Shown here one piece after another: positions 19,426 to 29,076 of a DNA stretch of 64,000 nt. Origin of the DNA: Vibrio rotiferianus CAIM 577 = LMG 21460 (GTDB lineage Bacteria > Pseudomonadota > Gammaproteobacteria > Enterobacterales > Vibrionaceae); assembly GCF_002741985.1 (NCBI RefSeq), contig NZ_APHW01000014.1, forward strand, positions 186,001-250,000. Reading direction: 5' to 3'. Position 1 is the first letter of the stretch. Each line of letters starts with the position of its first letter. The notes under the pieces were generated by a model. The model was given only the letters and a program-made list of their open reading frames with translations, was not told the DNA's origin and searched no databases. The translations under genes and the position numbers were made by a program.

Positions 19426-20254
19426 ATCTTTAAAATCTATGAGTTTACGAGTGGCGGCTATCACAATAGCCGCTACTTTTGTTTCTATTGGTCCTTATTT
19501 GCATTATGACCGTGAGTATCGCAAGGCGATTGACCCACAAGTCGTGCATAGACCTGTTTCGCACCCAGACCTGTCACATCTTCCGTATATTGGTGATATT
19601 CCAGATTTCAATTCGATCACAGACACGAAAGATAAGAAGACGGCTTTTTTCGACTTCCTTCGTCCGAAAATCGCTTTAGAAAATCAGCGTATCGAGAAAG
19701 AACGTGCTTTCTTAACTTCTTTGAAAGTCGGAGAGGTAAGTTCGGAGCAAACGTCATACGCAGAGCGTTTGGCTGCACTTTATTCCTATCCATTGAAGAA
19801 TGGTACAGTCACACAAGCTTGGTTGGATGAAATGCTCAAGCGCGTCAATGTGTTGCCTGAAGCACTAGTGTTAACCCAAGCAGCCAATGAATCTGCGTGG
19901 GGAACCTCTCGTTTTGCAACTCAAGCAAATAACTTGTTTGGTCAATGGTGTTATAAGAAGGGCTGCGGTATTGTTCCTGCAAAACGCGGCGCAGGTAAAA
20001 CACATGAAGTAGAGAAGTTTGACACTGTTCAGGAATCTGTACACGGATACTTTATGAATGTGAATCGCAACCGTGCTTATGCTGATTTACGCGATATTCG
20101 CGCTAACTTAGCTGAGAAACACAAGGATTTGTTATCTGTGGCGACAGCATCTGAATTGACTCATGGTTTGCTTGCGTATTCCGAACGCGGCATCGCCTAT
20201 GTTAATGACTTACGTGCAATGATTCGTCACAATAACGCTTACTGGACACAATAA
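19418..20254 (+). CDS. bax: Bax-like glucosaminidase-domain protein
   Basis: A 278-residue protein starting at ATG 19418, which overlaps the previous stop; the longer frame from 19382 is less likely. An N-terminal membrane anchor (residues 8-26) is followed by a periplasmic domain. The domain carries ALVLTQAANESAWGTSRFATQANNLFGQWCY, the glucosaminidase/Bax signature with the presumptive catalytic Glu in NESAWG. E. coli Bax is about 274 residues. The likely role is peptidoglycan cleavage; the precise bond is not known from sequence. Confidence 0.88.
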   Translation: MPKSLKSMSLRVAAITIAATFVSIGPYLHYDREYRKAIDPQVVHRPVSHPDLSHLPYIGDIPDFNSITDTKDKKTAFFDFLRPKIALENQRIEKERAFLTSLKVGEVSSEQTSYAERLAALYSYPLKNGTVTQAWLDEMLKRVNVLPEALVLTQAANESAWGTSRFATQANNLFGQWCYKKGCGIVPAKRGAGKTHEVEKFDTVQESVHGYFMNVNRNRAYADLRDIRANLAEKHKDLLSVATASELTHGLLAYSERGIAYVNDLRAMIRHNNAYWTQ

Positions 20255-20271
20255 AAGAAATAACGGATCGG

Positions 20272-20934
20272 ATGAAGAAGTTAAGCCTAAGTTTACTAGG
20301 CAGTGCGGTACTGGTCTTAGCATCGCCTGCAACTCACGCGCAAGAATACATGTTCACGTATTCCAAGCTCTATACACAATTGAAGAATAATGCGAAAGAA
20401 GGCCACGATGATGTAAAAGTTGGTGTGTTCTTTGTAGATGCAGACACCAAGCAGTTGTGTGAGATTGAAAAAGCATGGATGGAAAAAGAAGAGCATTACG
20501 AAGAGTTTGTGATTCCGGCTTCTAAGGAGCTTCCAATTCCAATCGACAAAAACCTGAAGTCAGCGAATCCGCTTGTCTTTGTGCAAACTCCGAAAGATAC
20601 GCGATGTGATTATTCTTTAGTTGTAATGACTAAACATCCGTTACAGGGTAGCGTTTCATACGAGCAACTAACGCCATTAATGCCACAAATGCAGGCTTTA
20701 CTTGAAGATCTTGGTGGTATGTTTGCAGGCTGGTTCACTCCAGAAGTTCAAGGCGTGACCATGGAGTTTGCTGATGAGTTGAATGACAACATCAGATTCT
20801 CCGATGGTACGGAAAAGGCCATTGTGAATGGTAAAGTACAAGTAGCACTAAGTGAGATTGGCGAGGGTGGTCATATGATATTGCCTCAGCCAACAACTCG
20901 CGTGCTACCTTATCTACCAAACGCGAAAAAGTAA
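20272..20934 (+). CDS. Periplasmic DUF2987 family protein
   Basis: A 220-residue exported protein with a signal peptide MKKLSLSLLGSAVLVLASPATHAQ. The mature part matches the DUF2987 family found in Vibrio and Shewanella (EYMFTYSKLYTQLKNN..., ...DTRCDYSLVVMTKHPL). Two Cys (in TKQLCEIEK and DTRCDYS) could form a disulfide. It lies 17 bp after the Bax-like gene and is followed by a terminator, so it is the last gene of a three-gene unit. Function unknown. Confidence 0.85.
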   Translation: MKKLSLSLLGSAVLVLASPATHAQEYMFTYSKLYTQLKNNAKEGHDDVKVGVFFVDADTKQLCEIEKAWMEKEEHYEEFVIPASKELPIPIDKNLKSANPLVFVQTPKDTRCDYSLVVMTKHPLQGSVSYEQLTPLMPQMQALLEDLGGMFAGWFTPEVQGVTMEFADELNDNIRFSDGTEKAIVNGKVQVALSEIGEGGHMILPQPTTRVLPYLPNAKK

Positions 20935-20950
20935 TCGTGATTTGATTTTG

Positions 20951-20977
20951 AAAGAGCTGCAATTGCGGCTCTTTTTT
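20951..20977 (+). terminator. Terminator of the bax operon
   Basis: Stem AAAGAGC / GCTCTTT around a TGCAATTGCG loop, followed by TTTTTATTTTT. Confidence 0.8.
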
Positions 20978-21132
20978 ATTTTTATTGCTCATCGCGCTGT
21001 TTTCGAGTGCATTTATTGGTGACTCGGTCACACAAACATTTAATCCTGCGTAAAAAGCTCGTATAATCCACGCCCCATAGAAACCCATGTTAGGAAGCCC
21101 TAGTCGATTTATCGGCGATGTGAGAGCCCGCA

Positions 21133-22026
21133 ATGAACCAAGTAGATACAAGAAAAGAAACCCTAGAATTCAACAAGCTTCAGAAACGCCTCAGAAGAAA
21201 TGTTGGAAATGCCATTACTGATTACAACATGATCGAAGAAGGCGATGTTGTGATGGCATGTATTAGTGGTGGTAAAGATTCATTCGCGATGCTGGATATC
21301 CTGTTGAATCTACAAAAGGCTGCACCAATCAAGTTTGAAGTGGTAGCGGTTAACCTTGACCAGAAACAACCTGGATTCCCTGAGCACATTCTTCCAGATT
21401 ACTTTGAAACGCTGAACATTCCTTACTACATCGTAGACAAGGACACTTACTCAGTAGTTAAAGAGAAAGTGCCTGAAGGCAAAACAACTTGTGGTCTGTG
21501 TTCACGTCTTCGTCGTGGTACGCTTTACTCTTTCGCAGAGAAGATTGGCGCAACTAAACTGGCGCTTGGTCACCACATGGATGACATCGTAGAGACAATG
21601 TTCTTGAACATGTTCCATGGCTCACGCCTTAAAGCGATGCCACCAAAGCTTCGTTCAGATGATGGTCGTAACGTTGTGATTCGTCCACTGACATACTGTC
21701 GTGAAAAAGACCTGATCAAATATGCCGAACATAAGGATTTCCCTATCATCCCTTGTAACCTATGTGGCTCACAAGAGAACCTTCAACGTCAATCGATTAA
21801 AGCAATGCTTATTGATTGGGACAAGAAGACACCTGGTCGTGTAGAAGCTATCTTCAAGTCAATCCAAAATGTAAGCCCAAGTCAGCTTGCTGACCGTGAA
21901 TTGTTTGACTTTGAAAACCTTCCATTAGATCGTGAAGGTAATCGTGAAGAATACGAATTCAGCGAAGCCGTGGTTTCTTCAACCAACATTGATGAGTCTA
22001 TGTTTATCGATGTAACCAATATCTAG
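21133..22026 (+). CDS. ttcA: tRNA 2-thiocytidine(32) synthetase TtcA
   Basis: A 297-residue cytoplasmic enzyme that thiolates cytidine 32 of certain tRNAs. The ATP-binding PP-loop SGGKDSFA lies at residues 45-52. Two CxxC pairs that hold the [4Fe-4S] cluster, CGLC and CNLC, are present, and [10 protein letters not shown] follows as in the family. The start at 21133 follows a GAGAG motif. Monocistronic. Confidence 0.96.
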   Translation: MNQVDTRKETLEFNKLQKRLRRNVGNAITDYNMIEEGDVVMACISGGKDSFAMLDILLNLQKAAPIKFEVVAVNLDQKQPGFPEHILPDYFETLNIPYYIVDKDTYSVVKEKVPEGKTTCGLCSRLRRGTLYSFAEKIGATKLALGHHMDDIVETMFLNMFHGSRLKAMPPKLRSDDGRNVVIRPLTYCREKDLIKYAEHKDFPIIPCNLCGSQENLQRQSIKAMLIDWDKKTPGRVEAIFKSIQNVSPSQLADRELFDFENLPLDREGNREEYEFSEAVVSSTNIDESMFIDVTNI

Positions 22027-22030
22027 TTTG

Positions 22031-22060
22031 AAAGAGGAGGCTGAATTAGCCTCCTTTTTG
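22031..22060 (+). terminator. Terminator of ttcA
   Basis: Stem GGAGGCT / AGCCTCC with a 5-nt loop, followed by TTTTTG. Confidence 0.85.
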
Positions 22061-22094
22061 TTCGACGTGCTCTAAGGGCTGTCAGCAACATAAA

Positions 22095-22120
22095 AAATCC
22101 CCCAATAGTTGGGGGATTTT
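22095..22120. terminator. Bidirectional terminator between ttcA and uspE
   Basis: AAAATCCCCC and GGGGGATTTT flank a short loop, giving A- and T-runs on both sides. Confidence 0.85.
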
Positions 22121-22152
22121 CATTTCTTTATAGCTTTAAAACTCAAAAGTCA

Positions 22153-23099
22153 CTATGTGGCCGTGTTTGGATCAAGCGGACTGATGTAACCGTTTGGTTT
22201 CAATGCCAGTACGTCGCAATTAATTTTATCAATCACATGCTCAGCAGTGTTACCAATAAATACTGCTGAAAGACCCGTACGCCCAGTTGTACCAAGAATA
22301 ACCATTGCTGCATTTAGTTTTTCAGCGGTGGTAGGAATGATGTCCTCAGGTAGGCCTTGCTCAACAATAGTTTGTTCTTCATCCAAGCCGTGTTTTTGAC
22401 GAAGCGCTTTCATTGCTGTTAAGTGATGCCCACGAACGGCATCGGTGTACGTCATTGGGTCGAACTCTGGCAACTCGATAGTAATGTTAGCCGGGGTCAC
22501 CGGGTATGCATTAACAAGATACGGATCCGCATCGAGGCGACTAGAGATTTCTTTAAGACGTTCAACCATTGAATCATTCAAGTCAATGTGGGTTGGATTT
22601 TCAGACCCAACATGGACAGAGGCAAGAATCTTAGCATGTTCTGGCCATTCAGCATTCTTAATCAACAGAACAGGGATAGGGCACTTACGTAGCAAATGCC
22701 AATCTGTAGGAGTGAAAATGACGGATTCTAGAACATCGTGTTTACGCGTTCCTTTAATAACGATGTCGTGACCGCCGGCAAAGACTTCAGCAATGATCGC
22801 TTCATAAGGCGATTATGCCAAACAACACAAACATCAAAGTCGAAGCTATCGTCTAAATACGGTTGGGCTATCTTACGCATCCATTGTTCACGTTGGTGGA
22901 TAACACCGCGACGCATAGCATCTCTTTCATCGACCGACAGCATTGAGGTCATGTCATACGAAAAATCGTAGATTGACAGAAAGAAAGTGATTCGGCTTCT
23001 GGATACACTTTTTTGAGCGAGTTGAACTGCTCTTGCAAGTGCTGGCTGCTCATCGTTATTGATGTCAGCAACAACAAGGATCTTACTGTATATACTCAT
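22153..23099 (-). pseudogene. uspE: Universal stress protein UspE, frameshifted
   Basis: UspE is a tandem-Usp protein of about 315 residues. Here the N-terminal part (start ATG 23099, MSIYSKILVVADIN...) reads as far as VVWHNR and then runs out of frame to a stop at 22728. The rest continues in another frame to 22153 (LLRKCPIPVLLIKNAEWPEHAK ... GLPEDIIPTTAEKLNAAMVILGTTGRTG). Restoring one base at 22808-22809 (plus strand GG to GGG) recovers ...HNRPYEAIIAEVFAGGHDIVIKGTRKH, matching E. coli UspE across the join. It sits beside fnr, as in enterics. It is either a real null allele or a base-calling error. Confidence 0.9.
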
Positions 23100-23280
23100 A
23101 ACTAAGCCCACTTATTATTGTAAAACCAAACACTGAATATAAGGTAAATCAGTATATTGGAGTACTCAAGGTACATTTTTACTGTAGCTCAGTTTGAGGA
23201 AGAATATGAGGACTTTCGAAGGGATTTTAGAAGAAATATGATGTAGCTCATTTTCGAGCTACATCAATTGATAGGACAAA

Positions 23281-24027
23281 TTAGTCTTTGCTAACGCCAG
23301 CAAGTTCCATCAATGCATCGTGATCTAGGATGGTGATGTACTTACCTTTTACGCTCAAAATTTCAGACTTCTGGAAGCGGCCGAGAAGTCGGCTGATGGT
23401 TTCCACCGTTAGACCTAGGTAGTTACCGATGTCACCACGAGTCATGGTTAAACGGAACTCACGAGGGCTAAAACCACGTTGCGAGAAACGCGTTGATAGG
23501 TTGTAAAGGAAAGCAGCTAAACGTTCTTCCGCGTTCTTTTTAGAAAGCAGAAGGATCATTTCTTGGTCGCCTTTAATTTCGTTACTCATCAGACGCATGA
23601 TCTGTTGACGAAGTTTAGGCATTTTTCCTGACAGGTCATCAAGGATTTCGTAAGGGATCTCACAAACCATTGATGTTTCAAGAGCCTGAGCGAAACTTGG
23701 GTGTAGGTCACCCGTAATCGCGTCGAAACCTACAAGGTCACCTGCTAAATGAAACGCAGTGATTTGCTCATCGCCTTGTTCTGTAATTGTGTAGCTCTTG
23801 ATCGTGCCAGAGCGGATAGCGTACAGAGATTTTAGCTCATCACCTGCTTTAAAAAGCTCTTGGCCTTTTTGGATTGGCTTTTTACGCTCGATGATTTGAT
23901 CCAACTGATCCAGTTCAGACTCATTTAGAGTGAACGGAATACACAGCTGGCTAATGCTACAATCTTGGCAATGAATCGCGCAACCGCCTGATTGGATACG
24001 CTTTGTTGCAGGTTTTTCAGAAATCAT
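23281..24027 (-). CDS. fnr: Fumarate/nitrate reduction regulator Fnr
   Basis: A 248-residue oxygen-sensing transcription factor that controls anaerobic and microaerobic genes. Cluster-ligand cysteines are present in [17 protein letters not shown], with the fourth ligand in [10 protein letters not shown] cNMP-binding-type beta roll follows, and the HTH recognition segment is [14 protein letters not shown], with E and R contacts as in E. coli Fnr. An FNR box precedes it. The neighbouring cbb3 oxidase and ccoI genes are classical targets. Confidence 0.96.
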   Translation of the reverse strand: MISEKPATKRIQSGGCAIHCQDCSISQLCIPFTLNESELDQLDQIIERKKPIQKGQELFKAGDELKSLYAIRSGTIKSYTITEQGDEQITAFHLAGDLVGFDAITGDLHPSFAQALETSMVCEIPYEILDDLSGKMPKLRQQIMRLMSNEIKGDQEMILLLSKKNAEERLAAFLYNLSTRFSQRGFSPREFRLTMTRGDIGNYLGLTVETISRLLGRFQKSEILSVKGKYITILDHDALMELAGVSKD

Positions 24028-24043
24028 AACAACCTTTCACTAT

Positions 24044-24057
24044 TTGATATACATCAA
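24044..24057. promoter_or_regulatory. FNR box upstream of fnr
   Basis: TTGATATACATCAA is a perfect match to the consensus TTGAT-N4-ATCAA. It lies 17 bp upstream of the fnr start, close enough to act as an autoregulatory (probably repressing) site. Confidence 0.85.
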
Positions 24058-24117
24058 TATTTTATCACTGCTTACTCCTAAAGGGTAGCAAAAATATGAT
24101 GGAAAACGACTTTGATG

Positions 24118-24795
24118 CTATATGAAACCAAGCATTCTCATCGCACCAGCGGCAGTATACATGCCATAGCTTATTAGAATTAATGCTGAGATGTTTCTAA
24201 ATATTAACGATTTTTGCAACTTCTGAAAGTGACTCGCGCCGTACCCGACCGCTAACATGGATGGAAGAGTGCCGAGTCCAAATGCTAGCATGATTAATCC
24301 ACCATTTAGTGCGCTCCCTGAAACTGCAGACCATGTGAGCGCTGAATAAACCAAGCCACAAGGTAGCCACCCCCAGATAAAGCCAAATGGGAATGCGTGA
24401 GAGGGATGCTTCAAAGGGAGTAACCTCTTTCCGGCTGGAGAGATAAACTTCCAGAGATACTGGCCAGCTTTTTCTATCACCAATAAACCCTGCCACCATT
24501 TGGCGATATAGAGTGCGACTAGGATCATGAAAAGTGCAGCGACAAAACGAAGCCAAGCAAGAGATTGGGTTAGACCGCTCAGTTCAGAAAGGCCAGAGAT
24601 TGCGCCACCGACAATAGCGCCAATCAAGGCGTAGCTTGCAAGCCTTCCAAAGTTATAGAAAAGAGGAATGGTTGGGGAGGGATTATTGTTCGGTGCGCTA
24701 ATAGAAAGCAGTGATGCGATACCACCACACATTCCCATGCAATGACCAGCCCCAACGAGGCCGATCATAAATGCACCAATAAAGTCTGGACTCAT
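24118..24795 (-). CDS. Sulfite exporter TauE/SafE-type (DsbD-like) membrane protein of the cco cluster
   Basis: A 225-residue membrane protein with about six helices. The N-terminal GLVGAGHCMGMCGG, with Cys and Met typical of metal handling, and FGFIWGWLPCGLVYSAL place it in the family usually annotated 'sulfite exporter TauE/SafE' or 'heavy metal transport' found beside ccoI/ccoS. It starts 9 bp from the ccoS stop, so it belongs to the oxidase-assembly operon. A likely role is copper or thiol handling for cbb3 assembly; this is inferred. Confidence 0.85.
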   Translation of the reverse strand: MSPDFIGAFMIGLVGAGHCMGMCGGIASLLSISAPNNNPSPTIPLFYNFGRLASYALIGAIVGGAISGLSELSGLTQSLAWLRFVAALFMILVALYIAKWWQGLLVIEKAGQYLWKFISPAGKRLLPLKHPSHAFPFGFIWGWLPCGLVYSALTWSAVSGSALNGGLIMLAFGLGTLPSMLAVGYGASHFQKLQKSLIFRNISALILISYGMYTAAGAMRMLGFI

Positions 24796-24804
24796 AGGGT
24801 AACG

Positions 24805-24969
24805 TTATGGTTTTTTGTTATTCGGTTTTTCGTCTTCATCAAGAAGAATGTTGTGACCTTGTCGCTCTAAATCCTCAAACTGATCGCTACGAACAGCCCA
24901 TAGGAAAATAGCAACAGCGACACAGACCAATACAATGGCGATAGGGATTAATATGTATAGACTTTCCAT
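24805..24969 (-). CDS. ccoS: cbb3 oxidase maturation protein CcoS
   Basis: A 54-residue protein (MESLYILIPIAIVLVCVAVAI...) with one N-terminal membrane helix, then LWAVRSDQFEDLERQGHNILLDED. This is the characteristic CcoS/FixS pattern 'FxWAxxxxQFDDLExxAxxIL'. It lies between ccoI and the TauE-like gene and is needed for cofactor insertion into the cbb3 oxidase. Confidence 0.93.
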   Translation of the reverse strand: MESLYILIPIAIVLVCVAVAIFLWAVRSDQFEDLERQGHNILLDEDEKPNNKKP

Positions 24970-24983
24970 GTTTGATCTCTCAT

Positions 24984-27347
24984 TTACTTCTCTTTAAGCA
25001 GTCGCAACGAGTTGGATACAACAATAATAGAACTTGCCGACATACCAACAACGGCCACGTACGGTGCGACTAAGCCTGCAACTGCCAGCGGCAAAATTAA
25101 CAGGTTGTAGCCCAAAGACCAAGCCAAGTTTTCTCTGATTATCTTTCTAGTACGTATCGCAAGCAATCTCGCTTCTAAAAGCTTCTCTAAATTATCGCCA
25201 AGAAGCGTCATATCTGCAGAAGCTTTAGCGACATCTGTACCTCCACCCATGGCAACGGAGAGGTGCGCACCGGCTAGTGTTGGAGCATCGTTTATACCGT
25301 CGCCAACCATCAGAGTGATATCGTCTTTGTCTAGCCCCTTAAGATACGCGAGTTTGTCTTCTGGTTTTGCCGATGCGATCACATGGTCGATGCCCATTTC
25401 ATCGGCAACTGGCTGAGCATTTTGTAATGAATCTCCAGTCAACAACGTGGTTTTGATACCAGCGTCAGCAAAACGTTGAATAAATTCTTTACTCTGTTTA
25501 CGAATAGGATCGCGGTAGTAGAAAGTCGCAACATGGACATCATCCGCAGAAAGGTATACTGCATTGCTTTCATCTCGGACTTCACCAACAACAAAATTTG
25601 CGCTGCCGATTTTTACTGTTTTATTACCCCAAATACCTTGAATACCCGAACCAATGACGTTTTGAACGTCATTAACTGTGAGATCTTCTCGACCAAAGTC
25701 AGCAAAAGCACGAGCAATAGGGTGGTTAGCATGAGCCTCAAGTGCTGCTGCAATCGCGAGTGCTTCGGCTTCCGTTATGGTAGCAAAGGTTTTGGTTTCA
25801 CTTATTTCGATGTCGCCTTTGGTTAAGGTGCCTGTTTTATCAACGACAAGGTGATTAATCTTACACAGTGTCTCGAAAACATGACCTTTCCGCAGCAAGA
25901 TACCAAAATTGCCCATACGAGATGTTGCGCAAGTTAGTGCTGTTGGCGTTGCTAAAGATAGAGCACACGGACAAGTAGCGACCAAGACAGACAACATAAT
26001 CCAGAACGCATCATCAGGTTTGGTTTGATTCCAGTAGAACCATGTGCCTGCCGAAATGATTAGAATAGCACCAACGAAATAGCGTGCTACCACATCCGCG
26101 ATCTCGGCAATCTTAGGTTTGGAATGCTGCGCTTCATCTTGAAGACGCACAATATTCGAAATCATCGAATCTGCTTTCGAATTGGTGACTTTTAATTCGA
26201 AAGATTCATCTCCATTCAATGTTCCTGCGTATACCGCATCGCCCGCTTTTTTTACTACGTGAACAGATTCGCCAGTCAGCATTGATTCATCGATATGTAT
26301 GCGACCTGACATCACTTTGCCATCTGCAGGGATGTGTTCGCCAGGGAGAACGCGAATACGGTCACCAACCTTTAAGGTCTTTACTGGGATTTGTTCACCG
26401 TCTAGCGTTGTAGCAATCGCAGGGATTAATTTGAGGAGGTTGCCGCTAGCTGCGGCTGCCTTACGGCGAGCTCGCATTTCCAAGAATCGACCTACTAGCA
26501 AGAAGAAGGTAAACATCGAAATGGATTCGAAGAAGACTTCACCTTGCTCAGTAACTGTCGCAACTAAACTTGCGACATAAGCAAAGATCAATGCAATGGA
26601 AACAGGAACATCCATACCCAGTGTACGGCCGCGAATGCTGCGCCATGCATTGAGGTAGAAAGGAAGCGCTGAATAGAGCAAAACAGGGGTTGCGAAGATT
26701 AAACTCACCCAACGGAAGTAGTTTTTAAACTCCGGCTCTAAATCGCCAAAGACTTCCAAATACAGGGCTACTGCGAGCATCATGACCTGCATTGTTGCAA
26801 GGCCAGCGATACCGAGGCGGTATAGGTACTGCTTCATCGTATGATGGTAGGCAGCTTCTTGCTTATCTGCTTCGAAAGGCGCTGCTTTATAGCCAAGTTT
26901 GTGAATGATAGAGAGTAATTCACTAAGGCGAACTTGTGTCTTATCCCACGCAAGCAATGCACGGTTAGTGGTGGTGTTCACACGAATAGAAACCAAACCT
27001 TTGACACCGGACACTTGTTTTTCAATCAACCAAGCACAAGCGGCGCATGACACGCCTTCCAGTGATAGTGTAACTTCAGACGTATTTTCATGATTGCGAA
27101 CAAACTCAGATTGAACATCTTCGTTGTCATAATGAATGAGAGCTTGTAGCTGTTCTGGAACTAAGTCTGCTTTTTCAGCTGGCGCAGTTCGATATTGGTA
27201 GTAGGAAACTAAACCGCTGTCGACAATAGTTTGCGCCACAGTTTCACAACCAGGGCAACACATGTCGCGAATTTCACCTAATATTTCTACTTTGAAATCC
27301 GTGTTGGCTGGTACATCTTCACCGCAGTGATAACAGGATTTACACAT
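24984..27347 (-). CDS. ccoI: Copper-transporting P-type ATPase CcoI (FixI)
   Basis: A 787-residue P1B ATPase that supplies copper for the cbb3 oxidase. N-terminal Cys-rich region: SCYHCGEDV, CCPGCETV, and the metal-binding domain GVSCAACAWLIEKQV. The membrane CPC motif is in VATCPCALSLATPTA, the phosphorylation motif is DKTGTLT, and the hinge is MVGDGINDAPTLAGA. Four base pairs separate its start from the ccoH stop, placing both in one operon. Confidence 0.96.
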   Translation of the reverse strand: MCKSCYHCGEDVPANTDFKVEILGEIRDMCCPGCETVAQTIVDSGLVSYYQYRTAPAEKADLVPEQLQALIHYDNEDVQSEFVRNHENTSEVTLSLEGVSCAACAWLIEKQVSGVKGLVSIRVNTTTNRALLAWDKTQVRLSELLSIIHKLGYKAAPFEADKQEAAYHHTMKQYLYRLGIAGLATMQVMMLAVALYLEVFGDLEPEFKNYFRWVSLIFATPVLLYSALPFYLNAWRSIRGRTLGMDVPVSIALIFAYVASLVATVTEQGEVFFESISMFTFFLLVGRFLEMRARRKAAAASGNLLKLIPAIATTLDGEQIPVKTLKVGDRIRVLPGEHIPADGKVMSGRIHIDESMLTGESVHVVKKAGDAVYAGTLNGDESFELKVTNSKADSMISNIVRLQDEAQHSKPKIAEIADVVARYFVGAILIISAGTWFYWNQTKPDDAFWIMLSVLVATCPCALSLATPTALTCATSRMGNFGILLRKGHVFETLCKINHLVVDKTGTLTKGDIEISETKTFATITEAEALAIAAALEAHANHPIARAFADFGREDLTVNDVQNVIGSGIQGIWGNKTVKIGSANFVVGEVRDESNAVYLSADDVHVATFYYRDPIRKQSKEFIQRFADAGIKTTLLTGDSLQNAQPVADEMGIDHVIASAKPEDKLAYLKGLDKDDITLMVGDGINDAPTLAGAHLSVAMGGGTDVAKASADMTLLGDNLEKLLEARLLAIRTRKIIRENLAWSLGYNLLILPLAVAGLVAPYVAVVGMSASSIIVVSNSLRLLKEK

Positions 27348-27351
27348 AGAC

Positions 27352-27828
27352 TTACTTCATTAATGTTGTTGGTTGCGCAGGGAACTCGACTCGACCTTGA
27401 ATCATCCATTCTTTGTTGTGTGGTTCAAGCTCGACGAACCAAGGGCCCTGAATAGAATCTTCAGGAGTTAAACGATAATTACCTTTTGCATCTGCTGTAA
27501 GCAGCTTCGTGAAGTCACGGTCTGGCAACGTACGGTGTGTGAACGTTGCAGTTAGAGCAGGGAAGTGAGGCAACTCGCCTTTATTGAAAGCGATAACAAC
27601 CGTGTTCTTATCAGAAGAGACTGTAGCGTTAAGACCAAGGTCACGAGCGACATTCATTTTACTGATGTCGATATTGATGCCTTTGCCTTTTTTATAGTAA
27701 TCCTCAGCGACCAAAGATACCGAGTTGTTGGCGAATACGACTACTGTAACGACCGTCCATACTACAACCGTAAGAGGTAGGATGATCAGGAACCACGGCC
27801 AAAATTGTTTATACCAAGGCTTTACCAT
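27352..27828 (-). CDS. ccoH: cbb3 oxidase assembly protein CcoH (FixH)
   Basis: A 158-residue protein with one N-terminal membrane helix (residues 10-34, WFLIILPLTVVVWTVVTVVVF) and a periplasmic FixH domain (AEDYYKKGKGINIDISKMNVARDLGLNA...). FixH/CcoH stabilises the oxidase during assembly. First gene of the ccoH-ccoI-ccoS-tauE-like unit, which is separated from ccoP by a terminator. Confidence 0.92.
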   Translation of the reverse strand: MVKPWYKQFWPWFLIILPLTVVVWTVVTVVVFANNSVSLVAEDYYKKGKGINIDISKMNVARDLGLNATVSSDKNTVVIAFNKGELPHFPALTATFTHRTLPDRDFTKLLTADAKGNYRLTPEDSIQGPWFVELEPHNKEWMIQGRVEFPAQPTTLMK

Positions 27829-27883
27829 AAAAAAGTTCTCAACAGCTAAATGAAAAAATGTAAGGCTTTAAATTTAAAGGAAA

Positions 27884-27907
27884 GACAGCCCCTATGAAAG
27901 GGGCTGT
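27884..27907 (-). terminator. Terminator between ccoP and ccoH
   Basis: A 9-bp stem ACAGCCCCT / AGGGGCTGT, 10 bp after the ccoP stop. The minus-strand tail is only moderately T-rich. Confidence 0.7.
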
Positions 27908-27917
27908 TATTGAAATG

Positions 27918-28892
27918 TTACTTATTGTCTGAGTTGCTTAAACTCCAGACGTATGCCGCGACAAGCTGAACTTTGTCTTCGCCTAGAATGTCCTTCCAAG
28001 CAGGCATTACACCAGAGCGACCATTCATAACTGTTTCGGTTACCGCGGCGCGCGAATCACCGAACAACCAAGTTTGATCAGTTAGGTCGGGAGCACCTAC
28101 AGCAGGGTTACCCTTACCATCTGTACCGTGACAAGCTGCACACACAACGAAACGCGCTTTACCAGCTTCCGCTTCACGTGCATTCACTTTACGACCAGAT
28201 AAGCTTAGCGTGTAGCTTACGACTTCTTGAACACCTTGTTCGCCAAGTGCATCTTTCCACGCTGGCATCTGACCGATACGGCCTTGCATGATAGTTGTAA
28301 CGATAGCTGCTGGCTCGCCGCCGTATAGCCATGCGTTGTCAGTTAGGTTAGGGAAGCCAGTTTGACCTCGAGCATCAGAACCGTGACATTGTGAACAGTT
28401 CTGCAGGAACAAACGCTGACCAACCTTAATTGCTTCAGGATCTTGCGCAATCTCTGGGATAGGGCGTAGACCATCTGCGTTATGAGCAAGGGCACGGAAT
28501 GCTTCACCGAAGTATGCATCTGCGTCATCTAGCTCTTTAGCGTATTGGTTAAGTTGTTTGTTCTCTTGTGCTCGTGCGATGGCTTCTTTTGATTCTTCCA
28601 ACGTACGAACGGTTTGATCTGAACTCTGCCAGTTTAGGAAACCTTTAAAGTTACCTAGGCCTGGAAAAAGGGCCAGATATACAGCTGCAAACACAAATGT
28701 GCTCACAAACAAGTATGTCCACCATTTTGGTAGAGGGTTGTTAAGCTCGCGAATACCATCGTACTCGTGGCCCATGTCTTCCCCTTCCTCGACGCCCATT
28801 TTATCTTTAGCGCACCAAGTCAGGAGGATCGCACAGCCAACTAGCGTACCGACAGTAATCACGATAATCCAGAGACTCCAGAATGTAGTCAT
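27918..28892 (-). CDS. ccoP: cbb3 cytochrome c oxidase diheme subunit CcoP
   Basis: A 324-residue subunit with two N-terminal membrane helices and two c-type heme motifs, CSQCH and CAACH. MPAWKD follows each heme domain and supplies the axial Met. Electrons from cytochrome c pass through it to CcoO and CcoN. Its ATG overlaps the ccoQ stop by one base. Confidence 0.96.
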   Translation of the reverse strand: MTTFWSLWIIVITVGTLVGCAILLTWCAKDKMGVEEGEDMGHEYDGIRELNNPLPKWWTYLFVSTFVFAAVYLALFPGLGNFKGFLNWQSSDQTVRTLEESKEAIARAQENKQLNQYAKELDDADAYFGEAFRALAHNADGLRPIPEIAQDPEAIKVGQRLFLQNCSQCHGSDARGQTGFPNLTDNAWLYGGEPAAIVTTIMQGRIGQMPAWKDALGEQGVQEVVSYTLSLSGRKVNAREAEAGKARFVVCAACHGTDGKGNPAVGAPDLTDQTWLFGDSRAAVTETVMNGRSGVMPAWKDILGEDKVQLVAAYVWSLSNSDNK

Positions 28893-29065
28893 TACTTCTT
28901 CACTCCTTGGTTATTTGGGGTCGTTTGTTCTTCGTCAGCAAACACCAAGTTAGCATCTTCTTCAAAACGTGCTTTACGTTTCTTGCTAAATGCCCACCAT
29001 ACGATGCCGATAAAACTAGCGAAGAGTACAACGGTATAAATACTATGAATTGTACCGAAATCCAT
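28892..29065 (-). CDS. ccoQ: cbb3 oxidase small subunit CcoQ
   Basis: A 57-residue protein (MDFGTIHSIYTVVLFASFIGIVWWAFS then KKRKARFEEDANLVFADEE) with one membrane helix and a charged tail. This is the standard CcoQ/FixQ build. It lies between ccoO and ccoP with a one-base overlap to ccoP. CcoQ protects or stabilises the oxidase core. Confidence 0.93.
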   Translation of the reverse strand: MDFGTIHSIYTVVLFASFIGIVWWAFSKKRKARFEEDANLVFADEEQTTPNNQGVKK

Positions 29066-29076
29066 ATGCCCCCCCC

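Noticed and set aside
24674..24681. FtsK-orienting KOPS-like octamers (GGGGAGGG at 24674, CCCTACCC at 42427) pointing towards dif
   Set aside because: The directions agree with dif, but two octamers are too few, and the second is simply the ribosome-binding site of the capsid gene.
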